In this document: positions 1 through 12,300 of the stretch, in pieces
Layout: every line of letters starts with the position of its first letter
How positions within the stretch are numbered: position 1 is the first letter of the stretch
Source: Trogon surrucura
Taxonomy: Eukaryota > Chordata > Aves > Trogoniformes > Trogonidae
Assembly (NCBI GenBank): GCA_020746105.1
Contig: CM036619.1
Coordinates: 15,228,238-15,292,237, forward strand
Direction of reading: 5' to 3'
DNA length: 64,000 bases
Program-made: the position numbers and the translations under genes
The notes under the pieces: model-generated
The model's input: only the letters and a program-made list of their open reading frames with translations
Databases searched by the model: none
Told to the model about the DNA's origin: nothing

Positions 1-1995
1 CTTTTACCTCAGCACATTAATCCAACTCATTCTGCCACTGTGAAGACATCTGTAGCCATAGCCCTTTAGTTTCTTCCTTTTGTGGGAACTTTTAGATGTT
101 TATTTTTTTCTATGAACATATTGATTTTCTATCTTTACCTTTCTTTGCTCTAGAAGAAAAGAAGTGAAATTGGAGTTGTTATATTTGCAGAGGGATAGAA
201 TTGCATCTTTTTTTTTTAACTTCCTGAGAGGAAAATAAAGCAGGTGCCACTCTGGGGTTTTCAGCATCGCTCTCAAGGGGGCAGGGAATACAGCTGCAGC
301 GGGCTGTGAGTGTCCAGGTGCTGAGCCAGGAGCACCACAGGGGGAGGCTGAGAGTCCCCATCAGGTGCCCCTTTTAAATCTTTGCTGTGCAACTCCTGAG
401 GTACCTGCCACCATCTCTCCTCGAAGTAGATGCTACGTGGGGGAAACAAAGAGTTCTGCTTTTTCTCTTCAGCCTCTGCCTGCTGGGAGTGAGAGCAGTC
501 TCCATCTGAGGAGCCTGCAGCCCTGTTGCTGCCTGTCCTGATTTGCTGTGCAGCTGAGCCTGTGCCGGAGGCGGTCTGAGTGTGGAGGGCACAGGCACAG
601 GGACTGGCGCAGGGTGTCAGATCACCTCCTAAGAGCTCTGCCAGGATCTATAGCAACCACATTATGCCTCTGCTGAGTGCATTTCTGGCTTTCCTTTTTT
701 GATGTTTTTTTTTTTTAATTGCTGGCATTACACCAACCAGCATTTCAGATAGTAATGGGAATATAATATTATTAATTTTTTGTGATTAGCTCATCTCTCG
801 GACTCTGAGATGTTCTAATCTCCATCCTTCTGTCATCACCCAGCTCTCTCTGAAGCTCTGTCCTTTGGTTTGTTTACTCTCCCTCTGTAATTGAGAACTT
901 TTTTGTTGATTGCAATGAAAAATTGTCAGTGCTTAAAAATAAATGATCCATCTTCCGTCCCTTCGTGCATCTCATTTCTATGACTATAGGAATCTAACGG
1001 GAGGTTGAAGTGGGAGTGAGGAGGATTAGGGTGTCCCAGGATGTTGCCTAGATGTCTGATGTACGGATGAAAAGGGATGCTGGGATTTCTGTTCAAGAAA
1101 GTGCCAGTAAAACTTCCTTTTTCTTAGCACTGGATATTTTAATGACATGCAGTTCAAAACTCCAGGTACAGCATTGCAGAGAGGTCAGCGGTGCCCATTT
1201 CTACCAGCAGAATGGTGCAACATAACACAGCAGCCTGAGATGACATTCTCCTGAAAAATGAGCTGTGTGAAAAAAATTCAAGCAGGAGACACACGTATCT
1301 CCCATTTAGAAAACAAAGCATTGTACTTCTGAATAAACACAGTTTTCCATGTTCTTTCCATCACACAGATGCACACGCATGCACACACTCTAATTGGATA
1401 AAAACGTAAACAGTAAATTAAGGATATGATTAAAAATGAAGCAGCCTCTGCAGAAACCATCAGTAGTAAGTACTTATTAACTTACATGTAACAGCATGCT
1501 GGTGTGATAGCTTCAAATTGGCTGCTGAAACTGATTTGCAGCAAATAAGGCCAGCTTTCCAAAACGATATTTCTGGATTTTAGTAATCATACCCTCAGTT
1601 CTGATTGCTTGCTTTGTTCCTTCACAATTTTTGCCAGCCTTTTTAAGCAACTGATAATATGCATGACTTTCTCAAACTACAGTGGGCAATATGATTAATC
1701 CTTCACCTCTTTTGCTTAGCAGAATGAGAGCGTGGGTCTGACCCAGCTTCGTTCCATCTCATGCATTGTGAGACTTCCATGGTTCACCCCTTATCTCCAT
1801 TCCCTTTTCTACAGGGCTTATTAACAAAAGCCCCTATCTGTTCTGTGACCCACCTTGCTACCTTTTTCTTTATGTACATGCTGCATGACAAGCTGAAGGG
1901 CAAAGCTTATTTATACATAACCACCCACCCATCCGAGCTTCTGGAAGGGCAGCCACCAGCTCCATGGTCCCTTTTCATTCCATCACATAACATTT
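1..1995. other. Unique non-coding sequence, no gene seen
   Basis: I see no exon, RNA gene or recognised repeat here. The sequence is AT-rich and CpG-poor. It has T-rich runs near 208-220 and 700-716, and a short purine/pyrimidine alternation (cacacgcatgcacacac) near 1370-1388. Reading frames are short and interrupted on both strands, as expected by chance. It could be intergenic or intronic; nothing in the sequence decides which. Confidence 0.6.
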
Positions 1996-2338
1996 CATAG
2001 AATCACAGAATCATAGAATGGTTCGAGTTGGAAAGGACCTTAAAGATCACCTAGTTCCAAATCCCACTGCTATGGGCAGGAACACCTCCCACTAGACCAG
2101 GTTGCTAAAAACCTTATCCAGCCCGGCCTTGAACACTTCCAGGGATGAGGCATCCACAGCTTCTCTGGGCAACCTGTTCCAGTGTCTCACCTCCCTCATA
2201 GTAATGAACTTCTTTCTAATGTCTAATCCAAATCTATCCTGCTCTAGTTTAAAACCATTGCCCCTTGTCCTATCACCACATGCCCTTATACAAAGACCCT
2301 CATCAGCTTTCCTGTAGGCTCCCTTCAGGTACAGGTAC
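1996..2338 (-). mobile_element. CR1 LINE, 5'-truncated 3' end
   Basis: This is the 3' terminal part of a CR1 non-LTR retrotransposon inserted on the minus strand. On the plus strand it begins with the reverse complement of the CR1 tail (aatcacagaatcatagaatgg) and continues with the usual gagttggaaaggacc stretch. Read on the minus strand, about 82 codons (2340 down to 2092) stay open and encode the end of CR1 ORF2, including DRTRGNG, DIRKKF and HWNRLPREAV. The reverse-transcriptase and endonuclease domains are missing because of 5' truncation, which is usual for CR1. The copy is quite intact, so it is probably younger than those at 5.5-9.4 kb. It cannot move by itself. Confidence 0.95.
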
Positions 2339-5300
2339 ATTTATGCCCTACTGTTTTGTGTGTCTTGCACGTGGAGTCCTGTTTATTGGAAGACAAGATG
2401 TCTGGCCATCTTGCTTTGTTAGAGTCAGCATGATTTTCAAATCAGAGCAAGTCATTCTCAGAAGAACTGTTACAGACTGGATTCGACACTGGCAGCTCAA
2501 TGTTAGCTTTAAATATTTAGGAGGAAGTTGAAACAAGGTTAAAGACCTCTCAGAACTGGGACTAATGTGGAAGGGCTGAGAAAAGCAGGATCTTCTCCGG
2601 TGAGCTCTGTCTTCTTGGATGTTTGCTTTTCAGGTGAGTTGCATAATATGGATATTGGGCCAGTGTACGGTACAAAGGAGTTTTTGCGTACTTGTTTCCT
2701 GCTTTCTTTCGTATGGGCAAAACTGAGTGCTGCTCAGTCCAGAAGGCAGCTGAACACTGTGTTTGCTGTCTGGGTCCCCTGTGTTCATTTAGGCTGAGGA
2801 CCCTCTTCCCTCTTTTCTCTTGCCAGTAAAAAGTGTGAAATGAATGGGTGTCACTTGATCGTCGGTTGGTTGTATATATCCTGTAAAAAAAAAAATTAAT
2901 TCTACCTTCTTGTGAGAAAGTAGCACATCCCCTGAATGGCTGCCAAACTCCGTGAGTGTGGTTGCAGGTGGCTCAAGTGTGTTTTTTATAAAAACACAGC
3001 TGGAAGATTATTTCTGTCATGAACACCTCAGCTCTGTCAATTGTTTCTGAGCTTGTTCTCCTCCTGTTGGTGTGGGCCGTCTTTGGAGCCATACAGTAGG
3101 TTGCTCTTTGGTAGCTCCTAGCATTGCAGGTCAAGGTCGGCTGCAGCCAGACTTGGAGGAGCTGGCCAAGCGAGTGGCAAATACCAGAGCAGCTGCTGGC
3201 TGTTCAGGGTTGCCTTCAGTCGCTTGGATCACTGACTTGTGTTTTAAGGCACATGAAAGCTGCCCTGATTAGGGTAGTGACAGTGGGAGTTTCTGGATTT
3301 AGCGGGGGAATAGGACGAGAAGGGACACTGTAACTCAAAAGAAAGTGAAGGACACAACGGGTGTGAACCAGAGCAGGTTGCCAGTAGCTGCTGAGAGCCG
3401 CTGCTGGAACCAGCATCTTGGATGAGGTGGACTCTTAATGGGTTTCACTCTTGCTTCCTGTGCTGTGTCTCCTGACTTTGCCAAAGCCTTTCCAGTATAG
3501 TTGCATCCCCATCCCAGCCACCGATTCTCAGACTGTGAAGAAAAGAAAGAGGAAGGCAAGGGTACACAACATGCTCAGGTGAAAGAGAGGGAACGAGGTC
3601 AGAAACCCACTGGCTTAGGCTGGTAGAGCTGAGTTGCTGTCAGCAGCAGAGGGAGACCTCTCCAAAGTGGCCTCAAGCGTAGAGAATACCGCCGGGAGCA
3701 ATTTCTTTTCTTCTCGATGTCCTGAAGAACAGATGGATCTGACATGTTTATTGCCTTAAGCTGTCTTGTTTTGCCATTGCATCAGATCTAGGTGCTTGAC
3801 AGATGTGCCAAACAGAAAATAAAATTCATTTGTGCCCAGTTGTATGGGTTTTAGCATCTTTAGTTCCCGTTTAGAGTGATTCTCTCATTGTCCAACTTCG
3901 CCTGTGTATAAATGAGGAGGTATTTTCATTTAAAATTAAGGGGAGGCAGACAAATTAACTGTTATAACTACAAATGGATCTTGCGAGCTTTAAAAGCTTC
4001 ATTTGGCAGTCTCAGCTTTTTGGTTCAGAGCTGTGTCTGAGAGGAAAAATGACAAACTCAAATGCGAAGAGGCCAGGCTGAACCATACTGGCAGTAGTGA
4101 AGCAAGATTCTATACATGTTACAGCTTGAATAGCCTGAAATTTTAAAACCTATGTTGCAATTGCAAAAACATGAAGTAAAAGCTTTTTGAACCCAGCAAC
4201 ATGTTTGTTCAAAAGTTAATTGCAACACAGTTCTGAATATCAAAAGCTCATTTTATGCATATCTACCCCATTCCTGTTTCTCCTCCTCAGCACACACTTG
4301 GATTCTAGATGAGGCAGCAAGTGCTTCTGTTTCTTTTTTTCACAGCAAGCTCTCTGTCATGTTTTTTTTTTCCCCTTCCTCTTCAAAAAAAATCAAAGAA
4401 CTAAAAATTGTTGTGTTAATATATTGCAGTATTTCCAATGATTACAAACTGTGCAGGGCAAAGTGGGTATGAAATATTTAATGTGATTTTTAAATTAAAA
4501 CTATGCGACATATTTACTTTTTTAAACAAAAGTACATTGAATTTATTTGAACTGCAGGCAACAGAGGAAAGTCAGATCTTACAGGTTCTTGTAGTTATTT
4601 AAATTCATATTTTTCAATGTATAGCAGTATTTGCTGCTGAAATGCAGAGGAACTCAGACAACAGAATTGACAAAAGTCACTGCTTAAACACCTGTTGTTG
4701 AAGAGCTAAACTTTTTTTACTTCTGCAGGTGCAGAGATAATATCTTTTTCATGTTTGTTCAGCTATTTCAATTCAGAGACTATTTCATTCAAAAGTAAGA
4801 AACCGCTTGGGAGAAAAAAAAAAGCTGAAAAGCTTGTTTTCCTGTTTTAATCTAAAAACAAAATCTGTGAAGTAGAGGATAAGATCTACCAGTTCTGCTA
4901 TCTTGAGATATACGGCAATATATGGCAGAGCTGGCACTTCACCAAGGCAATGTTTCCTTGCTTCATGAGACTGATTACTTAAGAAATATAACAACAAGCT
5001 TATTTTTACCTTGATTATGTAACTTCTTTTGGACAATACTGTTCTTCAACGTTCTATTTCATTTCACTTTTGCACACTAAAGATCTATTTTATAACTAGA
5101 ACTTAATATGATTCCCAAATAAAAAACCCTTCTACCTCACATAGGTATCATTATTCATGTCCAAATATAATGAGAACGTAAGGAATGAAAATCAATCATG
5201 AGTTGTGTATAAAAGTGCTAATCGTGTAAATAAATATGTGTAGGTTATGTTAACTGAAAAAGAAATGCCATATTTATTGATATATGCTCTGTTTAAATTT

Positions 5301-5519
5301 ATGTCAGCAGGCTGACAAGTTCAGTATTAAATCTGGAGTCTACTGCCCACAAGCTTAAGACAAGTTGTTTTTTTATTTTATGAATAGTTAACAGAAGTAC
5401 TGATAGGAAAGGTCCAAGGGCTAAGGAGCATTTTAACTATAAAAAAACTATTAACAGAAAGCAGTTGTATGGAGAACATAGAGGAGCAAGGAGTCTTTTC
5501 TCGTTTAGAGGTGTGGGCA
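2339..5519. other. Unique non-coding sequence, no gene seen
   Basis: No recognised repeat or coding exon. An A-run occurs near 2885. The stretch from about 4380 to 5340 is very AT-rich, with long AT-only words and few CpGs, and 5170-5340 has the texture of conserved non-coding DNA (TAAATAAATATG and TTTAAATTTATG words). That is an impression and has not been tested. All reading frames are short. Confidence 0.55.
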
Positions 5520-6660
5520 CACAAAGGACACGGAGGTAGCTGGGAGAAGCCAACGTGGATTTACTGAGGGCAAAACGCTCTGATTACTTCTGTGATGAGA
5601 GAACTGGCAGTGTGGGCAAGGAAGGAGCAGTGCATGTTTTCTCTGTTGACTTCACAAACGCCTTTGACGTGTTCTCCCACAATGCCCTTGTAGCCAAATT
5701 TCTGTTTTATGGTCTGCATATGGAGACAAGAAGTGGATGGAGAGCCTGCTGGCTTCCCTGAGGGATTGACACAGGTGACAAACGTGGTCCAGATACCTTT
5801 GCTAGTGACCATGATGATGAGACCAGGTGCACCCTCAGTGAAGTTGTGGGATGATACCAAACTGGGGACAGGGCTTGGTGTGCTGGAGAGCAGCACTGTT
5901 ACTGGGCAGACTGGAGAAGTGAGATGTCAGAGATCTTAGCAAGTTCAACAAACAGAGTCCTGCTTCTGTGATGGAATAACCCCCTGCACTACTACAGGCT
6001 TGGGGCTGTCTGGCTGGGGAGCACTTTGCTGAAAAATACCTTTGGATCTTGATAAACAGTAATATAAGTGTGCCCTTGCTGCAGAGGAGGACAACATACA
6101 GGACTGTACAAGCAGCAGCGTAGCCAGCAGGTCAAGGGAACTGATTGTTCCCTTCCACTTGGCACCAGCGAGATGGCAACTTGAGCAGCCTGTGCAGTTT
6201 TGTGCTCACTACAAGGAACACATTGACAAACCAGCGTGAGTCAATGGATAGGTCTCCAAGGCAGTCAGGGACAGGAGCACATGAGGTAGGAACAGAGAGT
6301 GAGGGCTGGGTTTGTTTGGCCTGAAGACAAGGTTCAAGGGATCTTACTGCTGCCTGCAACTGCCTGGTAAGAGGGTGCAGGAAAGACAGACCCCTCTTCT
6401 CATGTATGCACAGAGCCAGAACGAGAGGCAACAGGCCCAAGTTGTAATACAGAAAATTCTAACTAAATATAAGGATGGGGGAAAGAGTGGTCAGCAGTGG
6501 AATGGGCTCAGAGAACATCTGGATCTCCATCCTTGTAGGTATTTCAAACTCAACTGGATGTGACCCAGGACAACCTGCACTAACACAAATCTTGCTCTGA
6601 GCAGGAGGTTGGTCTAGAGACCTCCAGAGGTACCTTTTGTCCTGCACGGTTCTGTGATGG
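5520..6660 (+). mobile_element. Old CR1 LINE with RT remnant
   Basis: A degraded plus-strand CR1 copy of about 1.1 kb. Near 5545 it begins in the CR1 RT block (ccaacgtggatttactgagggc). At 5630-5710 it encodes a recognisable RT segment, VDFTNAFDVFSHNALVAKF, equivalent to the CR1 motif YLDFSKAFDTVSHNIL. A second RT remnant, WDDTKLG at about 5848-5868, corresponds to the FADDTKLGG catalytic motif with the first residues changed. The coding region between these pieces is shortened and frameshifted. Later parts match CR1 ORF2 C-terminal DNA, and the copy ends near 6595-6655 with gacctccagaggtacctttt and a worn tail (ggttctgtgatg). It is a dead fossil with many frameshifts. The 5' boundary is uncertain. 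Confidence 0.85.
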
Positions 6661-6949
6661 GTAGATGCCAGTGTGTGAGCCAGTTGCCAGAGCTTCCCTT
6701 TGTGTGTCACTGCAGGAAAACCAGGAATCATTAGAGGTGTTTCATGCAATTTGCTTTAGGCATCTTCTGTGGTCTAAGTTGAATCTCAGTCTGAGAAATC
6801 TTTGTCTCTTCTCTGGAGTGACAAGCTGAATAGATGCCTACTGTTGGTCAAGTGAGTCTTGTCTAGGCTGTCTAATAATAGTTAAAATGTAAAGAGGGTT
6901 ACTTTTGTTTCTGAAGTGAAAGGAAATTAGTGAAGGAGTTTGTGCTTTA

Positions 6950-8204
6950 TTCTGAGTCATGAGAAGGAGGCGGTTTAGAATTTGAAGGCAGAAGCCAATG
7001 TGAGTGAAAATGATCACAAAAGTGTTTCTGATCTGAGGGAGAGAAGGGAATGAGTAAAAGCAGCTGAATTATGTCAAAGGACTTTAAAAGACTGGGTTTC
7101 TTTGAACTTTGGAATAGATAGGTAAGGGCTAGGAAGGAAGGGAGATGAAAGTTCAAGGGACCTGACAGTTTTTTGGAAGACAGGGTATTACAGACGTGGC
7201 AGCAGACTGTCCCGTTGAAGGAAGAAGACACAAAATATCACAAGTACTTGAGGCCCTTTGCAATTACTGCAGATCAGGAATACTAAAACAGGAGAATGCA
7301 TTGCTAGGGGAAGAATTTTAAAAGGAGTACGAACACCTAGTTTAATGGGGTAATTTAAAGGGGTATTAAAATTCAATTTTTCAAGACTATAGAAATAAGG
7401 GAAAGACGAAGGAAATTAGAGTTCTGTTACTTTGTGGACAAGGAGGGGAAAGCTGGTCACAGAGAGGAAGATAAACACTTCAACATTTCTTGGATTCAGT
7501 TTTCCTAAACAGGTTAATCATGGTGGGGTGCTTTGAACAGTTAAATAGAGGGAGAAGAAGACAAACCGGAATGAGGAAGAGAGATAAAATACATGGAGGG
7601 AAGTCATCAGAATCTAATGAACTGATCCCTGAGTACCGGTGAGTCAGATGAGACCATCCCTGAACTTCAGCTCTTTAACTGTCTTTAAGAACTTGTGAAG
7701 GATGAGGAAGGGCAAACTTAAACACTTAAAATGAGGAAGCCTGTCAGCTTAACTTTGATACATGGTGAAATGCTGCAGAAAATGATTAATCAATTTGTAA
7801 ACACCTGGAGGATAATAAGCTGATAGAAAAAGAGCCAGTGTGGGTTTATTAAGAAAAAGAAGTGTCAAATCTCCCTAATTTCCTTTTTGAATAGAAGACG
7901 TAGCAGATAGACGTAGTAGGTATGTCTTGTCTTTATTAAGGCTTTTAGCAGTGTTGCAGAAAGGAATGTAGCCTTGAAATATAGCATGTAAATAGGCAGG
8001 TAGCCAAGTTAATAGGGGAAAAAGAATCATATAGGTGAAATTACTGTGGGGAAGGTGAAGGGCTGGTTGAAGTTCTATGTTCAGGAATAGTTATTGCTTG
8101 CTTGGCAGATGGGGAGGAAGCCTGAAGTTCAGTGCTGCTAGATTCTGCTCCAGGTTGTGTTGCTGCTTATGGTTGCTCATGGTTTTCATAGGTTTTCCTC
8201 TGGA
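6950..8204 (+). mobile_element. Ancient CR1/L3-like LINE, 5' part
   Basis: Plus-strand remains of a much older LINE than the standard avian CR1s. The lines that identify it are gtgaaaatgatcacaa near 7002, a tgtggacaaggaggggaaagc stretch near 7433 and the RT block gccagtgtgggtttattaag near 7835. That block runs into gacgtagtaggtatgtcttg (from about 7910) and aaggcttttagcag (from about 7939), the degraded form of a VDVVYLDFSKAFD RT motif. Stops and frameshifts interrupt every frame. The family resembles the ancient CR1-like/L3 LINEs common in turtles and crocodilians. The subfamily is inferred from memory of such elements, not from a search. The element continues after the insertion at 8205-8576. 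Confidence 0.75.
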
Positions 8205-8576
8205 GAGGAGAAGGCTGAGATGGGATCTAGTTAATGAGTATATGAGGGCTGGGCATCAAGAAGGAAGGGATAACCTCTTTTCACTTGTGCCCTGTGATAG
8301 GACAAGGGGCAATGGATTCAAGCTAGAGCACAGGAAGTTCCACCTCAACAGGAGGAAGAACTTCTTTACTGTAACGGTTGCAGAGCACTGGAACAGGCTC
8401 CTCAGAGAGGTTGTGGAGTCTCCTCTGGAAACTTTCAAGACCCGTCTGAATGCGTTTCTGTGTGACCTGCCCTGGATTCTGTGGTCCTACTCTGGCAGGG
8501 GAGTTGGACTCAATGATCTCCAGAGGTCCCTTCCAACCCCTAACATTTCTGTAATTCTGTGATTCTTGGAAGATGG
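8205..8576 (+). mobile_element. Younger CR1 nested in an older LINE
   Basis: A compact plus-strand CR1 3' end inserted in the ancient LINE around it. A frame open from well upstream to 8562 encodes the ORF2 C-terminus: VPCDRTRGNGFKLEH, then RRKNFF and AEHWNRLLREVVESPLETF. It ends with caatgatctccagaggtccc and the tail attctgtgattctt at about 8562-8575. The coding similarity is much better preserved than in the flanking LINE, so this insertion is younger. It is the same general subfamily type as the copy at 16354-17512 (a KFHLN...AEHWNRL signature rather than RFRLD...VRHWNRL). It lacks RT and endonuclease and is not autonomous. Confidence 0.92.
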
Positions 8577-9375
8577 ACTGGAAAGTGCCGTGTGCAAGGT
8601 TTGGGGTGTTGTGGAGGGCAGGTATAGAGTCCAAACTGATGCAGAAATGGTTAGAATAAGTAAGATGGGAATTCAGCAAATATAAGTAAGAAGGCCTGCA
8701 ATGAGGAAGGGAAAACAAGTGTGTGAATGTAGACAAGGGATATCTGAGTAAGTACCAGTACTGTGAGATAGCATGTGATGTTGGGGTGTCACAAGCTGAG
8801 GGTGGGGGAGAAAATGAGGAAGAGACCAGACTTCAGAGAAAGTGGGAGTCTCGCATGTAAGCCATAGGATACACTTAACCCTTTCCTGTTGGCTTTCTGT
8901 CACTCTGCTGGTATAGCGTCCAGAGCAGGCTTCGTGCCATGAAACAGTATAGACAAACCGGAGAAATCTGGGAAGAGAGCTGCAGAAGTGAGCAGAGATT
9001 TAGAAAAGACCAGTGAGGGTATACTGAAAGAGTTGGGTCCAGGACACAAGGACAAAGTTGGAAAGAGACACAATCTTTCAGTTATATTAAAGAATTTGTA
9101 ATGTAAAATTGTAGTGGTGTTTACCCCTGCCCTCTCTCCCTACCCAAAGGTAAGATGGAAAGGAAGTAGTTTAGTTTGCACCTAAGTATGTTTGGTTTGG
9201 GTATTAGAAACTTAGCATAAGCATATTGAAGAGGGGTATTTGGGGGAGTGAGAGTAGAGGAGAGCTGTGTGTGTGAGGAATAGGTAAGAACCACCTGGGA
9301 GGATATTTGTCTTTGCCTCAAGTGGAAGGGTACACTAGATGATCTTGTTGAAGTCCGCGGTTCTGTCTGCAAAAG
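8577..9375 (+). mobile_element. Ancient CR1/L3-like LINE, 3' part
   Basis: The likely continuation of the LINE at 6950-8204 after the younger CR1 insertion. The segment around 8940-9060 (cagtatagacaaaccggagaa, gagagctgcagaagtgagc, ctgaaagagttggg) reads like the end of an old CR1-type ORF2. The last part, tacactagatgatcttgttgaagtcc followed by ggttctgtctgc near 9330-9372, matches the diagnostic LINE 3' terminus (actagatgacctcctgaggtccc in related elements) in heavily mutated form. The middle (8577-8930) is not clearly alignable by eye and may include unrelated sequence. No intact frame remains. Confidence 0.65.
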
Positions 9376-12300
9376 GAAAACATAAATTAAAAATACAAAA
9401 CAAAAATAAAACTGATTTAAACCTAGCGTTCTTTTTTTTGTTCATTTGAGCTGTGATTATATTCAGCATTTTAAATAACCCTGGTTTAAATTAATCCCTT
9501 ATGTTGCGATGTTAGCATCTTCTATTTATGGAGATCTTTTAGTATGCCTTTTTATTTATTAAAAAAAAATGCTCCTTGGTGGGATAATATCTTTGAATCT
9601 GAGTTATACAAGTAATGATGAAGGGACTAAGATGTTCTTAAAACTGTTCTGAGGTATTTGCTTTAATGATTTAGTTTTCCATTAAATTGGCTGAATACAT
9701 ACTGAAAAAACTAGACATCTCTTGAGACAATATTGTCCTAATAAATACCAGTTTCTTAAATAGGTAACACTTGCATAAAGAAATTTCTCCCCCTTAAAAA
9801 TGAACTACTCTCCAAACCCACAGCTCATCCAGACAGTAGCCTTGTATATTTTACTTTATCCAGTGCTGTACTGGTGACATTAATTCAATGAGGAGACCAG
9901 AATTGGAGCTTGCTAGTTATTTTTCATGTTTGATTTTCCTCTCTATGAATTTAATATAAAGATGGTTATGTTAAGCTAATTATACCTTGGCTTTTTATTT
10001 TCTACTGCTGAGTGAAATCATGTAGAAGAATTTTTTTCTCCTTTTCCCTGAAGAAGGGAACATATGACCACAATTACAATTTTTTATATTAGAAAGAGCA
10101 CCTTGCTGTCTATTACCACAAGTGATTTATTAGTGCATAGGGCACCCTGAGAAACAGTGTCTGACTAGCCAACGGGACACAGTAATCACACTACGCAATG
10201 CCTGCAGAATCAAATTATGTTTGACGTTTAATATTAACCCAAACTGCAAAATAAGACTTAAAACAAACAAAGAAAAATCTTTAAAAAAAGGAAAGCCTAA
10301 AAGAAAACAGAAACTAGGTAGCTGCTGGGATAAATCATCTTCTTACAAGAAATGTGTGCTGAGCAGAGCATCCAAGGCAGGGGCAGAGCTGCTTTCTGCC
10401 CTTTCGTATTCGGCTGTCCCTGGCTGTCCGGCTTCGTCTGTCTGTCCCTCTGCACATATGTGCCACCCACCTAAGGAAACAAATAGAAATGGCTGGTCCC
10501 GGTGCAGCACTGCAAGTCCTGAGGGTGATTCTGACCAGGATGGTCTCTCTTGTGTATAGTAAGAGGTTATTCTCACACTCCAGACTTGTGCTGCTCTCAG
10601 TGTGGAGGACACACGCTCACCTGCTGGCACAGAAGCACTGTCATCCGCCAGGCTCCATTTAGCCAGGTGCTGAGCACCTTTCATCCGAGAAAAAAGGATT
10701 CTTAACAGCTACTGCTAAAGAGGTTTCTGACTGATATAAAGTATTAACAGCAGGGATGAAAGAGTTAATTCATTTTCCATCCATAATTTTTTTTCTTTGT
10801 AGAACTGATTTGACACAGTCTAGCAGGGTGCTGTTACTGAAAAATTGAAGCACCAGGTGTGATTAAATAAGATCACACGTTTCATTCCCTCTTTAATTTC
10901 ACATCACCCTTCAGCAGCTGTATCCCTTTGCTTTCCTATAGTTGGAGAATGCATTACATTTACAGCAGGCAGCTTGCCACATTGGTAGTGGCACCATTGG
11001 GCTGTTGTGAATCAAATCTGTTTGTACACACAAATGATTTATTGTTTGGTGGACCAAACTTATTAATCCGTTTATTTCTCAAGAGTAGAAAATACAGAGT
11101 GCATTTGGGTAATGGAGACAAACCTAGCCTGGTTCCTCGGTATTTCCAGAGGTTCGTGCATGCAGCCGGACAGGTCTTATTGCGCTGCAAAGAGAATGAA
11201 AGCCCAGTGGTGGGCTTGGGATCCTTTTCCTGTTCTTACCGCATATAGATCTATAGGATCTGATGAAGTCACCTGCTTTCCTGAGATTTCATGGCTTGCC
11301 ACTGACACAAGGAGACCAAATCACTGCCCTCCTGGCTACTGCAGAGCAGCAACACTGGCACACTGCACAGACTGTGTACCCTTGGCCCTTTGCTGCTGAG
11401 TCAGAAAGGTGGCACTGGGGCACAGTGGTTATTTGCGGTTAGAGCATGATGCCACAAAAGGAAAATTGTGAGATTTTTAACTTTCCATTGCTTTAGAATA
11501 GCATTCCTATGAAAAACTGAATTGGATTCTTAGAATATTGCTGGGAGTTATTCCAGGCAACGTTTCCACTCCCAGACTCTGGGTGCCTTCACTTCTCAGC
11601 CAAAACCAACTTAAAACAAAGAGATTCATCCTTTTTTTTTTGATTTTTCAGTCCTCAGAGGAAGAGGGGGTTGTTTGCAGTACTGTGACACTGTTACCTG
11701 CAGTAAAAAGTTTGTGCAGATGTGACAGTGCCCTGGTCTGAGATGTTCCACTGCAGCACTGCCGTAATTGACCCAAAGAACAGAAGTCTGTGCTCTGTTG
11801 TGTACCAGGGTGCGATCCGATGGATTGCCATCCTGTGGTGTCAGCGCCGAGGCCAACAGTTCCTGGGAACACAGGTTTGGGTGTTTCTGAAGAAGCCTAC
11901 TGCAGCAGCTCTGGCTTTGTTTTCTCCTCCTGCACGGCAGATGCTGCTCTCCACTGATTTCCTGCTGCACTCAGTGGCGATACCACACATTTGTATAGCT
12001 ATAATGTCTTGTGATACAATAGGATTGCTTCTCAGCAATTTTGAGTAGTGGTTACTGTTGCCTATTTATAAATGCAGGCGTATGGCGGTCTTACCTGTCC
12101 TCCAGCACCTCTAGCCCCCTGTGTAAACAGCCAGTTTTGCTCACCGAGGGTTTGTCAAAAAGGCATCCATCAGAATTAAACAGATTAATTAAACAAGTAA
12201 AATTGTACCTGAATATCATAGCTCTTGCATTCTCAAGTGAACAGGGTTTTGTTTGCTGTAGCATTATTCCCATGTAAAAGAAAAAAGATGCCAGGGGAAG

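Noticed and set aside
2020..2040. ggttcgagttgg resembling a tRNA B box
   Set aside because: It is part of the CR1 3' end; no A box or cloverleaf is present.
11420..11460. tRNA-SINE head-like phrase
   Set aside because: Only about 25 bp resemble a SINE head; core and tail are missing.
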